Below are positions 1 through 9,552 of a DNA stretch of 64,000 nucleotides, piece after piece. Positions within the stretch are counted from its first letter, which is position 1. Each line of letters opens with the position of its first letter. The DNA is taken from positions 1-64,000 of the forward strand of contig SZXV01000008.1 in assembly GCA_005862225.1 (NCBI GenBank). Direction: 5' to 3'. The DNA comes from Chlorobium sp. (GTDB lineage: Bacteria > Bacteroidota > Chlorobiia > Chlorobiales > Chlorobiaceae). The translations under genes were made by a program, and so were the position numbers. The notes beneath the pieces were generated by a model. The model was not told the DNA's origin, made no database searches, and saw nothing but the letters and a program-made list of their open reading frames with translations.

Positions 1-3000
1 TGGACGCGCTGTTATCGTTAGCTCATTAGTACTAGTTATTTTATCAGTAAATCCATACCCAAAACCACTTACAAGTCCACCGGTATAACGTACATTATGA
101 GGACCTGCAATGTAATTAAAAGAAGCCGATTGATCGCCGTCTACACCCCAACTGGCATTGGCACTTGTCAATATGGGATCGGTGTCTCCATTCACATAGC
201 CCTCATATAAAGCAACAGTAAACAACGGGAGTGAATCCCCATAAAACATTGTGTGTGAACTTGGAGTAACATTAAGCACAGGTTGCTCGCGATAGATTCC
301 ATACAAACCAGATGCCAGTGGGGTATCTAAGGAAGAATATGTCGTTAGCTCATCTCTATTATAACGAAATCGGCCAGTTCCACTTAAAGAAATATAACTC
401 GCCAATGCCGAACTTCCAGATATACTCCCGGTATAAAGAGTGGCACGTCCTCCTAAACCGACACTGATTGTTCCACCATCCAGAATAATATCACCACCTG
501 TCTTTGTTCCTGCAATCTCATTCTTCCCGGCATTCAATATAAGAGCTGTTGCAGTTGCATTAGAAGTCATAATAAGACCGCTTACTGTAAGATCATTTGT
601 CAGCGTAGCGATATCAATTGTCCCACTACCATCGATATTTGAAAGAGTAAGTGCATTTTTGTCAATCAATCTCACATTGTTTACATACGTAGCACTAACT
701 GTTGAGAAGTCATTTAATGGATTTATAAAATCTACATTGACTCCTTGGCCTGGTATGCCTTCAAACGTCAATGTTTGATTATTTGCCACAGTAATAACAC
801 CAAGACCAGTGAAATTGCCCAATTGAGCTATACGAAGCGTTGTAAGTGAACCTGATGTAGCATCAAAAGTCGTTGGCCCATTATAGGTCTGTGAGCCATG
901 TGTATTAACCACACCTCCTTTTATGGTCAATGTCGTACCAGCTGAACCTGTGAATGAATTTAAATAAGAACCAGAACCTATTGATCCATTGAAAATTACA
1001 CCCCCAGTTCCTGAAACAGTAAGTCCGCCTGATCCATATACTCCCTCTGCTGTATTAGTCAATGTGAGCGTTCCACCTGTAGCTGTTATCAGCGATGCTG
1101 TTTGAAGTTGTATCGCACCGCTAAAGGTATAATTGCCACCGTTAATAACTAACGCTCCTCCATTATTTACACCATTCCCGTTAAGTTGCAGAAATTCCTG
1201 GTTTGCAATATCACTCCCAATTTCCAACGTAGCTCCATTTTCAACTCGGGTACCATTCAATTTTGTCCCTAACGCATTGGTATTAGTTGCTTTGAGTGTA
1301 CCTGCAAGAATATCAGTAAGGCCTGTATATGAATTGTTTCCAGCAAGTATCAGTGTGCCTTGCCCTAATTTATCCAGCGACGTTCTGTCAGTGATATTTC
1401 CAGAATAAGTACCACTGACATTACCGCCAACATTAAAAGTCATTGCACCGTTACCATTACCTGTAATGTCTCCTATACCACTAATACTACCTGTACCACT
1501 CTTCAAGTTAATGTTAAGAGTCCCGACTGTGTTAATAATTTGAGCATTAATAATTATACTTCCTGCAGCATCAAGATTTAGCGTAGCATCCGATGAACCT
1601 AATGTTTTGCGAATAGGTGCTGAAACTGTAATGTTACCTGGCTCGGCAGCAGTACCACCTGTAGTAGTAACTGTAACAACATAATTCTTGTCAAGCTTAT
1701 CAGAAATATCAGTATTCAGGATATGCGAACCTGAGGCACTTGGTGTCCAAATATAAGGATCGAGAAGAGCGCCAGTACCTGAATAGCTACCTGCACCTTC
1801 AGGAGAAACATTATCAATAGTGACATTATAAGGATCAAACAACCACAATCCACCCTGCCCGAGCGTCGCAGAAGCCCCACCCTGTGAACCTGCCACATCC
1901 AACCAGTGACCCGATGTCTCGATCCGGCCGCCATCACCTCCCTTCGGCCCGCCCATTGCCTCAAACGTTCCGTAAGCTCTGGTAACCGAAAGTGGATTCG
2001 TTACGTCCGACCAAGCCACTACTGTGCCACCGTTACCAGTATCAGTCGAATTGGCTTCAAGCAGTGCACCTGATTCAACAATAGTGCCAGTAGCCTGGTG
2101 AATGGAGGTATCCTTGCCCTGCCAGTTGCCGCCAACAAGCACTTCACCGCCACCTGTTAATCCGGAGGCTGTCAGGTGTGCTCCACTTTTCACAAGAACA
2201 CGGTCACCGGTAGCAACCACTTGTCCGCCCTTGCCATCAGGGGATGAGGCGTCAAGCGTTCCTGATACGGTCGTCATTCCGCCAACGGCATCAAGCATAA
2301 TATGCCCATCTTTCTGCTGAAGACTCCGCGCCTGAATAATACCGCTGTTGTTTACGGCAGATTGTGTCAGTGCGTCCGCTGCCTTGGCGGTCATTATAAC
2401 CAAGCCTCCGTCCGCTTTAAGAAGACCTTTGTTTTGGGCCAATGCATCAACAGTACCTTCGTCAACTGCCAGGGTGATCAAACCGTCTCCCTTGAGATCA
2501 AGCGAAACCTGGTTGCCAGCAGCAAGCGCAACGCTACCCGATCCGACATTAACAACGCCTTCGTTGGTAACTTTCGTACCAATCAAAGCAACAACGCCTC
2601 CTGGAATAATGTTTATGCTGCCCTGATTAATAATCTCCCCTGCATTCCCGCCATTGCTGAATTTATACCTTGAGGCAAGAAAATCACTGTCGGACATATC
2701 CAAGGACGATGCCACAAGACCACCGACATCCACACGTGCATTTTTGCCAAAAATAATACCAGATGGGTTTAGCAGAAAAACCTGTCCGTTTGCGGAAAGA
2801 GAACCGAAAATCTGGGTTGGGTTCTGATCGGCAATGCGGTTAAGTGCCGTTGATGAAACATTGGGCTGTACAAAATGCACACTCGCATCCTGTCCAATGT
2901 TGAAGCTGTTCCAGTTGGCTATCATCTGCTGGGATGACTGATTTACTGTCATGCTGTTACCACTTGTGGCAACACTACCTGCTCCAGCGGTTATCTGAAC

Positions 3001-3183
3001 TCCCTCCGGCAATGCACCGGGATCAAGGGCATAAGCAGCCGCACTTGCCGCAAATATTGCAGAAAAAACAGCAATACTTAATAGAGAGGATTTTGGAACC
3101 TTTCCGTTGGATTTAACTTTTTCGGAGACAACAACCCACTTCTCCTTGGTAACTGACCAGATAATGTTGAATATCCTGTTCAT
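1..3183 (-). CDS. TpsA-type filamentous haemagglutinin-like exoprotein (partial, C-terminus outside window)
   Basis: An open frame of 1061 codons runs without a stop from ATG at 3183 to the left edge. The first ~52 residues form an extended signal peptide of type V secretion: a charged N-region (MNRIFNIIWSVTKEKWVVVSE) followed by a hydrophobic stretch ending AASAAAYA. Next comes the haemagglutination-activity (TPS) domain, with QSSQQMIANWNSFNIG, FGSLSANGQVFLLNPSGIIF and further beta-helix repeats. From about residue 500 there are autotransporter-like passenger repeats (LAGNNSYTGLT, GTLKATN). Near the edge an MBG-type segment follows (LNVTPSSHTMFYGDSLP). It is probably a secreted or surface adhesin exported by the TpsB protein encoded 72 bp upstream. 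A GAG Shine-Dalgarno-like element precedes the ATG. The substrate or receptor cannot be told from sequence. Confidence 0.9.
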   Translation of the reverse strand, partial: MNRIFNIIWSVTKEKWVVVSEKVKSNGKVPKSSLLSIAVFSAIFAASAAAYALDPGALPEGVQITAGAGSVATSGNSMTVNQSSQQMIANWNSFNIGQDASVHFVQPNVSSTALNRIADQNPTQIFGSLSANGQVFLLNPSGIIFGKNARVDVGGLVASSLDMSDSDFLASRYKFSNGGNAGEIINQGSINIIPGGVVALIGTKVTNEGVVNVGSGSVALAAGNQVSLDLKGDGLITLAVDEGTVDALAQNKGLLKADGGLVIMTAKAADALTQSAVNNSGIIQARSLQQKDGHIMLDAVGGMTTVSGTLDASSPDGKGGQVVATGDRVLVKSGAHLTASGLTGGGEVLVGGNWQGKDTSIHQATGTIVESGALLEANSTDTGNGGTVVAWSDVTNPLSVTRAYGTFEAMGGPKGGDGGRIETSGHWLDVAGSQGGASATLGQGGLWLFDPYNVTIDNVSPEGAGSYSGTGALLDPYIWTPSASGSHILNTDISDKLDKNYVVTVTTTGGTAAEPGNITVSAPIRKTLGSSDATLNLDAAGSIIINAQIINTVGTLNINLKSGTGSISGIGDITGNGNGAMTFNVGGNVSGTYSGNITDRTSLDKLGQGTLILAGNNSYTGLTDILAGTLKATNTNALGTKLNGTRVENGATLEIGSDIANQEFLQLNGNGVNNGGALVINGGNYTFSGAIQLQTASLITATGGTLTLTNTAEGVYGSGGLTVSGTGGVIFNGSIGSGSYLNSFTGSAGTTLTIKGGVVNTHGSQTYNGPTTFDATSGSLTTLRIAQLGNFTGLGVITVANNQTLTFEGIPGQGVNVDFINPLNDFSTVSATYVNNVRLIDKNALTLSNIDGSGTIDIATLTNDLTVSGLIMTSNATATALILNAGKNEIAGTKTGGDIILDGGTISVGLGGRATLYTGSISGSSALASYISLSGTGRFRYNRDELTTYSSLDTPLASGLYGIYREQPVLNVTPSSHTMFYGDSLPLFTVALYEGYVNGDTDPILTSANASWGVDGDQSASFNYIAGPHNVRYTGGLVSGFGYGFTDKITSTNELTITARP

Positions 3184-3255
3184 TTTTTTTCTCGGCAAAT
3201 AGTTGTGAATGAGTCATTGATGGTGACAAAGGCACCAGTATCAAATATCAAATGA

Positions 3256-5001
3256 TTAAAAGAACATCATCCCCTGTAACCAGACACGGCTCTTGTCGTT
3301 GCGTCCATCAGAGTTATTACCGAAGACGCTTCTACCTGGGTTGTCTCCTATCACTTGTGCCCAACTACCTTGAATCACAAATTTCCTGGAAATATCATAA
3401 CGAATTTCTATACCAGCACCCTGAAGCCAATAGTCATTACGATTTGTAGCGGTATAAACATCTCCACTGTAACGTTCTTTATTAAGAGTAATATGACCAG
3501 CATCAAAAAATACACCTGCTTTTAATTCGCCCCATTTTGCCGGTGTTGGAATTTTGTAAAGAAGATCAGCTTTTATAAGGCTTCCCTCATCACCAGAACC
3601 TTCACCCAAAGGATAGGCGCGAACACTGTTTGGCCCGCCAAGAAAGAATTTCTCGCTACTGTCAAGATTTTTGAAAGCTGTCTGTGATGTCAGACTGAGA
3701 TCCATTGACAGACGGTCATAAAAGCGCTGCAGACGAGAAACTCTGAGATTAATCCTGGTATAACCTCCCTCAGCATTATTTAAACGTCTATCTTTAATTG
3801 CTTCATGAAGATTACCAAAGGTAACGCCAGTACTCAATGTGGTGTAGCCACCACGAAGAAATACATCCTGATAATCACCCTTTATTCCCAAGGTCATGCT
3901 GTTTATCGACCTGTCGCGAAGATTTATATCAAAAGATTTGTCGGTAAGGTTTTTATAGCCATACTCTGCTTCTGTCGTAAGATTTATCTTGCGACTGCGG
4001 ATAACCTTATAGCTAAGGCCAGCTCCAAAGTTATAACTGTTGCCTTCATATCCAAGGTTAGAAAATTCTTCAAGAAGCTTATAATGCATTCCTGAGAATT
4101 TCAGCGTACCGGTAAGGCCTGGATTGGGGCAAAATGGGGAAGTGTACTCTATGCCTCCCTGCAATAACCCTTCTGAACGATTCAACGTCAGAGAAACTTG
4201 CTCACCACGACGAAATGGATCGTTGACCAAAAGGTTTGCCCCGCCAACAATACTTCCGGTATAACGATTACCATGATTGTCAACCCATGCAACCCCTGAA
4301 AGTAATGGGCCTTCTTTAACAAAATACTTCAACTCGGAACTTCCTGAAATAGTGCCAGGTGCAAGAGTGGCTTGTGCTGAAATACCTGGAAGGTCGTTCA
4401 TCAAAAGAACTGAACGCTCAAGACGCCTTTCATTAAGTGGATAACCGTTACGATAGGATTTAACGGCAATGCGACGAAGTACCTTGTTACAAATTCGTAC
4501 AGAATTATCTCGCATTATAGAAAGATTGCCGTCACTTTTACCCTGGTTAATGTGAACTTCAATGATTCCTGATGTTGCGTCCTGGGTTGGAAGATAGACA
4601 CTGGCCAATAACCAGCCTTGTGATTTCAGATAGGCTGTGATGTTTCCGGCAATCTCATCCAAATCTCCAAATGTGAGATTTTTCCCAATTGAACCCGAAA
4701 CAAGAGGCTGCAGTTCACTGTCAGTAGCCATTCCTTCAAATCCAACAAACTTGAACCCCTTGACAAATACCTTTACCACAAGATCGGCAGGCAAAGATTG
4801 TTGACTTGACTCATCAGGCTTTAACAACTCCTGCACCTGAGCCTCTTGAGTTTCAGGCTTCATAAGTTCCTGTACCTGAGCAGCCTGTTGCTGCTGTTGC
4901 TGCTGAAGAATACTACCAGCATCTGGAACCGGATCTGCTTTAAGACTACCACCCCAAAGCAAAGCAGCAGCAACAATCAATGTTATTATCTTTGGAAACA
5001 T
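3256..5001 (-). CDS. TpsB two-partner secretion transporter (ShlB/FhaC/HecB family)
   Basis: Outer-membrane beta-barrel that recognises and exports the TpsA protein encoded just downstream. The 581 residues begin with a signal peptide (MFPKIITLIVAAALLWGGSLKA). A Gln-rich linker follows, with seven consecutive Q and two copies of an AQVQEL(M/L)KP unit. The POTRA region lies at about residues 72-155 (VKGFKFVGFEG, AYLKSQGWLLASVYLP), and the ShlB-type barrel occupies the rest. The chain ends in Phe, as expected for BAM-dependent barrels. Length is typical of the family. The start has a GGGAG ribosome site ten bases upstream. TpsB precedes TpsA in the same direction, so both are probably on one transcript. 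Confidence 0.93.
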   Translation of the reverse strand: MFPKIITLIVAAALLWGGSLKADPVPDAGSILQQQQQQQAAQVQELMKPETQEAQVQELLKPDESSQQSLPADLVVKVFVKGFKFVGFEGMATDSELQPLVSGSIGKNLTFGDLDEIAGNITAYLKSQGWLLASVYLPTQDATSGIIEVHINQGKSDGNLSIMRDNSVRICNKVLRRIAVKSYRNGYPLNERRLERSVLLMNDLPGISAQATLAPGTISGSSELKYFVKEGPLLSGVAWVDNHGNRYTGSIVGGANLLVNDPFRRGEQVSLTLNRSEGLLQGGIEYTSPFCPNPGLTGTLKFSGMHYKLLEEFSNLGYEGNSYNFGAGLSYKVIRSRKINLTTEAEYGYKNLTDKSFDINLRDRSINSMTLGIKGDYQDVFLRGGYTTLSTGVTFGNLHEAIKDRRLNNAEGGYTRINLRVSRLQRFYDRLSMDLSLTSQTAFKNLDSSEKFFLGGPNSVRAYPLGEGSGDEGSLIKADLLYKIPTPAKWGELKAGVFFDAGHITLNKERYSGDVYTATNRNDYWLQGAGIEIRYDISRKFVIQGSWAQVIGDNPGRSVFGNNSDGRNDKSRVWLQGMMFF

Positions 5002-5430
5002 GCCGTTTTTTCTCCCTTTCGAGTTAATTCGTCAAAATCCAATAAGGATATAACTACAAAAAAACACAAACCGTTCAATTTTAGGAACAGACTTATTAGC
5101 CCTTCTTATATGGAAGATAGTTATAATATTATATAAGTGATGAACAAGAAGGTAATCATGCTCCAAACTTAAATATTTTTCCCCACATAAATCAGATTTA
5201 ATATACTTCATTTACTGTCATCAAAAGAAATGCCTGGCTTTAATTTGTCTCTTTTTTTTGATTTTTTTCAACCGTGACAAGCTACATTTAATTAGAATAC
5301 GTTTTTTCTCACCTCCACAAGTGCAACATTCACAAGAGAAGGACATTACAGGCTTGATGTTTCCATCATAATTATTTATAATACTTTAAGTGTTTGGATA
5401 TTTTTAACTTTTAACTATAGAACGTTATCT
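5002..5430. other. AT-rich intergenic region between divergent tpsB and phosphatase
   Basis: No gene is seen in these 429 bases. They separate the divergent starts of tpsB and the phosphatase and must hold both promoters. A TATAAT hexamer lies at 5122-5127 inside an AT-rich stretch, but I could not pair it with a convincing -35 box. No clear riboswitch or RNA gene is visible. Confidence 0.4.
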
Positions 5431-6132
5431 GTGCAACCTGATTTATCGGAAAGCCGGAGAATTATAGCCATAGGAGATGTTCACGGCTGTATACTCCCTC
5501 TGAAAAAACTTATTCGACTGCTTAAACCTGAAGCTGGGGATCAGTTGGTTTTTTTAGGTGACCTGATTGATCGGGGAGATCATTCAAAAGAGGTAATTGA
5601 TTATTTGATAGAACTCAGTTCCAGATTTTCATGCCATTTTATTATGGGTAATCATGAACTGATGTACCTTGAATATCTTGAAAACCAAAATACCGAGCAA
5701 TGGCTTTACTGTGGTGGCAGAGCCACTTTGAAATCCTATAATATCTTAAATGGTAATGACTTGCCTGACAGTCACCGTGTTTTTATACGTAGCTTCCAAT
5801 ACTATATTCAGACAGAAAACTATTTCTTTACCCATGGTGGACTTGATCCCGAACTTTCAATAATTGACAATCTTCGATATTACAAACCCGAAGAGTTCTG
5901 TTGGCAAAAGGTACACATGCGCCAGGTTTTTCTGGAAAGCAATAACTACAACTGGAACAAAACTGTTGTGTGTGCCCATACACCTGTTCCAGAACCAGTT
6001 ATGCTCGACCATCTTATCGCCATCGACACTGGTTGCGTTTACAATGAAAACCCGCTTATGGGAAAGCTGACCGCCGTGGTACTCCCTGAAAGACGTATCA
6101 TTAACATCAAAAACCCCGTCATAAGCCTATAG
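5431..6132 (+). CDS. PPP-family metallophosphoesterase (serine/threonine phosphatase-like)
   Basis: Binuclear metallophosphatase of the bacterial PrpA/PphA type, probably cytosolic. All core motifs are present in order: GDVHG (about residue 15), GDLIDRGD (about 43), GNHE (about 74), then HGG and a late CAHTPV histidine motif. The 233 residues match the ~220-residue size of bacterial protein phosphatases. The frame opens at GTG 5431, without a clear ribosome site. Alternative starts would cut into the first metal motif, so GTG is the most plausible. It is convergent with cobS and overlaps its end by six bases. The substrate (phosphoprotein or Ap4A-like) is unknown. Confidence 0.85.
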   Translation: MQPDLSESRRIIAIGDVHGCILPLKKLIRLLKPEAGDQLVFLGDLIDRGDHSKEVIDYLIELSSRFSCHFIMGNHELMYLEYLENQNTEQWLYCGGRATLKSYNILNGNDLPDSHRVFIRSFQYYIQTENYFFTHGGLDPELSIIDNLRYYKPEEFCWQKVHMRQVFLESNNYNWNKTVVCAHTPVPEPVMLDHLIAIDTGCVYNENPLMGKLTAVVLPERRIINIKNPVISL

Positions 6133-6879
6133 TCGGCAATATATTGCACCCACAATCCAGACAAACAATTCTGTCACTTCGCTTCCTGCTCCAAGCACAT
6201 CACCTGTAACACCACCAACTTTCCGATAACTCAACATTCCACTCATGATGCCTGCGATAACAGCAGCGGAAAAAACAACAACGATCTTGTAGAGATTGAC
6301 GCCTGGATAAAAAAGTAACAACAAGAGAAAAAAAGTCAATAATGTGGCAACAACTATGTGTAAGTTTCCGGCTCCATTGACAAAAGATTGTGCAGTTCCA
6401 CCTTCATTTCGAGCATAAGGCATTACTGATGCAAGCAGAACCTGCACCCAGCGCGCAAGCAAAACACCGGCAGCTATAACTTCAAATGCGCCGAACTCGA
6501 TAAGTTTAAGCACAGCAATCCATTTAAGCAGCATCATACCAGAAAGAGCAATGACTCCAAAAGAACCAACATTCGGATCCTTCATAATCCTCAATACAGC
6601 ATCTTTCGTTTGTCCTCCCCAAAATCCATCGGCCATATCGGCTAAACCATCTGCATGCATTCCTCTGGTTAAGGCAATACCTCCAAGTACAACAAAGCCT
6701 GCTGCAAGCTCATTCCAGCCTGACAAAGAAACGAAATAACCAAGTGCTGCCTGCATCATTCCAAGGAGAATCCCGACCACAGGAAACCAGAAAAGAGCAT
6801 CACTGAAATTTTCAGTATCCTTACCCCAAATTGGAAATATCGTCAAGGTTCTTGCTGCTGTAATAAATGCGCCAAGCAT
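6127..6879 (-). CDS. cobS: Adenosylcobinamide-GDP ribazoletransferase (cobalamin synthase)
   Basis: Membrane enzyme that joins adenosylcobinamide-GDP with alpha-ribazole to finish cobalamin. The 250 residues match the CobS length. The N-terminal LTIFPIWG, the acidic RGMHADGLADMADGFWGG segment and the C-terminal GVTGDVLGAGSEVTEL signature are all visible among several hydrophobic helices. Its ATG overlaps the cobT stop (ATGA), showing translational coupling. Together with cobT it forms the lower-ligand assembly step. The B12 made is relevant in this organism because bacteriochlorophyll methylases and cyclases of the radical-SAM type use cobalamin. Confidence 0.96.
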   Translation of the reverse strand: MLGAFITAARTLTIFPIWGKDTENFSDALFWFPVVGILLGMMQAALGYFVSLSGWNELAAGFVVLGGIALTRGMHADGLADMADGFWGGQTKDAVLRIMKDPNVGSFGVIALSGMMLLKWIAVLKLIEFGAFEVIAAGVLLARWVQVLLASVMPYARNEGGTAQSFVNGAGNLHIVVATLLTFFLLLLLFYPGVNLYKIVVVFSAAVIAGIMSGMLSYRKVGGVTGDVLGAGSEVTELFVWIVGAIYCRL

Positions 6880-7946
6880 CAGTTGTCCTTCGCTTTTTCA
6901 CTCACCCGTGCCTCGCTGAAAGTGGACATTTCATTGAAGATTTTCAATGAGCCCTCAATAACCTGCATGGCAAGTGCCGCTCCCGTTCCCTCACCAAGAC
7001 GAAGATCAAGATCAAGAATGGGTCGGGCTCCAAGCTTTTCCATGACCACCCTGTGCCCCTGCTCACTGGAACAGTGGCTGAAAAAAATATAATCTTCAAC
7101 GGCAGGACAAAGTCTGAGAGCTACAACTGCTCCAGATGAAGAAATAAACCCGTCAACAACCACAGGAGTCCTGTTGGCAGCAGCTCCAAGGATAAAACCT
7201 GTTATCGCAGCAATTTCATAGCCGCCAAGAGCAGCCAGTGTACCAAAAACTGTAGTACACCGCGAAGAGTTTACGCCAACAGATTTGTTTATTATATCTA
7301 TCTTATGTTTCAAGCGATTATCATCAATCCCGGTACCCCGGCCAGTAATGCACTCAACAGACAGATCAAGCAAAACAGAATAAATGGCTGTTGCCGGGGT
7401 GGTATTGGCAATCCCCATCTCCCCAGTTCCGAGAAGATGATAACCTGCCTTATGCGCTGCATCTGCAAGTTCTTCGCCATGAAGCAGGGCCTTAAGTGCA
7501 TCCTCCTCGCTCATTGCAGGACCTTTCGCCATATTGGCACTTCCGGGCTGTACCTTTCTTTTTACCAGACCTGGTAAATCAGGAAAATCATGGTTCACCC
7601 CAACATCCACAACATCAAGATCAGCGCCCGCATGACGCGCAAGAACGTTTATGGCAGCTCCACCACCGAGCATGTTGTAAACCATCTGAGGTGTAACCTC
7701 TGCCGGAAAAGCCGAGACCCCTTCAGCAGCAACCCCATGGTCAGCCGCAAAACAACAGATTTTCATTTTTTTCAGCACTGGATTCAACTTGCCAGTCGCC
7801 AGAACATATTTCAGTGCAATCTCTTCAAGACGTCCAAGACTCCCCTGTGGCTTGGTCAGATCATCAAGGTGATCTTGAGCTGCATCAATCATGGAACGAT
7901 CTGCAGGTAGAACGCGATTCAAAAGATGTTGTAGCCTATCATTCAT
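6879..7946 (-). CDS. cobT: Nicotinate-nucleotide--dimethylbenzimidazole phosphoribosyltransferase
   Basis: Activates the lower-ligand base for cobalamin by moving phosphoribose from nicotinate mononucleotide to form alpha-ribazole phosphate. The 355 residues match the Salmonella CobT length. Family landmarks are [13 protein letters not shown] near the N-terminus, [27 protein letters not shown] and the C-terminal [12 protein letters not shown], whose Glu is the known catalytic base. The start is ATG 7946. It lies between bciA (gap of 61 bp) and cobS (4-bp overlap), all on the minus strand, suggesting one transcript. Confidence 0.97.
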   Translation of the reverse strand: MNDRLQHLLNRVLPADRSMIDAAQDHLDDLTKPQGSLGRLEEIALKYVLATGKLNPVLKKMKICCFAADHGVAAEGVSAFPAEVTPQMVYNMLGGGAAINVLARHAGADLDVVDVGVNHDFPDLPGLVKRKVQPGSANMAKGPAMSEEDALKALLHGEELADAAHKAGYHLLGTGEMGIANTTPATAIYSVLLDLSVECITGRGTGIDDNRLKHKIDIINKSVGVNSSRCTTVFGTLAALGGYEIAAITGFILGAAANRTPVVVDGFISSSGAVVALRLCPAVEDYIFFSHCSSEQGHRVVMEKLGARPILDLDLRLGEGTGAALAMQVIEGSLKIFNEMSTFSEARVSEKAKDN

Positions 7947-8007
7947 AATATGCCATAAAATAAATAAAATTAATCACCAAACACTATTGTTTGCATTTTT
8001 TCCAACA

Positions 8008-9000
8008 TTAAAACACAGAGTGTTCACCGAGTTCCTGCCCAGCCAACCCCTCTTTCAGAACACGCTTGAAGAAATCACGCAAAGTATCGCTGCCAAAAGA
8101 AGGAGTACGGTCGGCATCATATTTTCCGGTTTCCGGATTAAGCACCAGCATAGATTCAGAGCAGTAATATTTACCAATACGGGCAAATTCAGCCTTGTCC
8201 TCAAGTTTCGGAAAGACTTTTGCAAGAAGAGCCAATACAGGAATAATCACATCAAACAAAAAAATCGGAACTTTTTTGAACTTTGGCGTGCGACCAAGAA
8301 GCTCAAAAAGTATTTCCCCCTGTTCAATGGGCGTAATCGCCTTGCCGGGCCCCCCTATGGGCAGAATTTTATTTTGCAGCTTTGGATCTTCAAGGCAATT
8401 AACGATATAACGCGCAAGATCAGATTCACTGATAGGCTTGCATGCCGTCAGTCTGCCATCGCCAAACATAACATAAGGCTTTCCTTTTTTAACAGACTCA
8501 ACCTGACCTGCAATAGACTTGAAAAACGCGGTAGGGCGCACAATTGACCAGATCAGACCGGATTCTTTCAGCTCTTTTTCAAATTGCAGCTTTGCTCTCT
8601 GAAACTCCAGCAAAGGCTTCTGAACACAAATCGCGGAAAGCAGTACAAATTGGGTCGCACCTGCGGACTTTCCAGCATCGAGCGCATTACGCGTAGCCCG
8701 ATAGTCGATATTCCATGAATCCTTCACACCTCCATTCCGGGAGGTAAGACAGGAAACCACAACATCAAAACGCTCTCCCTTGATACCATTTTGCACAATG
8801 GAATCGATACTCCTCACATCACCAAACCTTACCTCTGACCCCGTCAACTGAGAACGAACTTCATCAGTTGTGGCCGACGAGCCAACACCAGAGCGTTCAC
8901 GTGCAAAACTCACGACATCATATCCTCTGGCAACCAGTTCACGGACAACAAATTTCCCGATATATCCGGTAGCTCCAACAACAAAAACTCGTTTCTTCAC
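8008..9000 (-). CDS. bciA: Divinyl (proto)chlorophyllide 8-vinyl reductase, BciA type
   Basis: NADPH-dependent reductase of the atypical short-chain/NmrA fold that reduces the C8 vinyl group of divinyl (proto)chlorophyllide in bacteriochlorophyll synthesis. The Rossmann motif is GATGYIGKF at residues 9-17. Family features are [18 protein letters not shown], the [15 protein letters not shown] segment and VRPTAFFKS. At 330 residues the length fits BciA. It is divergent from the amino acid permease across a 552-bp gap and lies upstream of cobT-cobS. The link between pigment and cobalamin genes makes metabolic sense. The BciA assignment over a generic epimerase rests on overall similarity as I recognise it; no search was run. 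Confidence 0.87.
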   Translation of the reverse strand: MKKRVFVVGATGYIGKFVVRELVARGYDVVSFARERSGVGSSATTDEVRSQLTGSEVRFGDVRSIDSIVQNGIKGERFDVVVSCLTSRNGGVKDSWNIDYRATRNALDAGKSAGATQFVLLSAICVQKPLLEFQRAKLQFEKELKESGLIWSIVRPTAFFKSIAGQVESVKKGKPYVMFGDGRLTACKPISESDLARYIVNCLEDPKLQNKILPIGGPGKAITPIEQGEILFELLGRTPKFKKVPIFLFDVIIPVLALLAKVFPKLEDKAEFARIGKYYCSESMLVLNPETGKYDADRTPSFGSDTLRDFFKRVLKEGLAGQELGEHSVF

Positions 9001-9552
9001 AGAAGTAATAGTTACACAATTTCAATACAAAAGAGCTTCATCTCCATCCACGGGAAATTGACAACAGGAATAATTATATCTCTGGCATAAATAAGAAACA
9101 GCGGAAAATAAAGCATAATGTTACGGTTATCAAATTTCTCACCAAATCGGTCGCGCCTTGATTCGCTCAAGGCAGTTCCTTTCATGACAAGCTATTTGTG
9201 TTTTTTTTCTAAATTCTTTTTTGTTGAGTTGAGTTGAGAACAAATAATCCCCTGAACATTATACTGGAACTTGTCTTATTATTGAATTGTTTGATAGTTC
9301 AGATCATGTAAAGACACTCTTTGAGTCACCGATTAACGACAATTACTTCAGTAATGTATTTTGATTGCATATATTTAGTGTTTGTCCTGCCACCGATGCT
9401 TCTTGGTCTGTGGGCACAATTCAATTTAAAATAAGCTTTTAAAAAGTATTCACAGCTTCGGACACAGACTTGAATGACTGGCGCTGAGGCTGCTCAGGCG
9501 ATTATGCAGTTGGTCTATTTTCTTTCCATCATGAATCGAAGGGATTCTTAGC
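9001..9552. other. 552-bp intergenic region between divergent bciA and permease
   Basis: No coding frame is supported here. The stretch is AT-rich and holds the promoters of both flanking genes. The only patterned element is three tandem TTGAG units at 9224-9238. I looked for a cobalamin riboswitch and for other structured RNA and saw none. Confidence 0.4.

Noticed and set aside
7891-8547. 218-codon plus-strand frame across the cobT-bciA junction
   Set aside because: Antisense to both genes; composition not protein-like.
9001-9552. Possible cobalamin riboswitch upstream of bciA
   Set aside because: I found neither the conserved core box nor matching stems.
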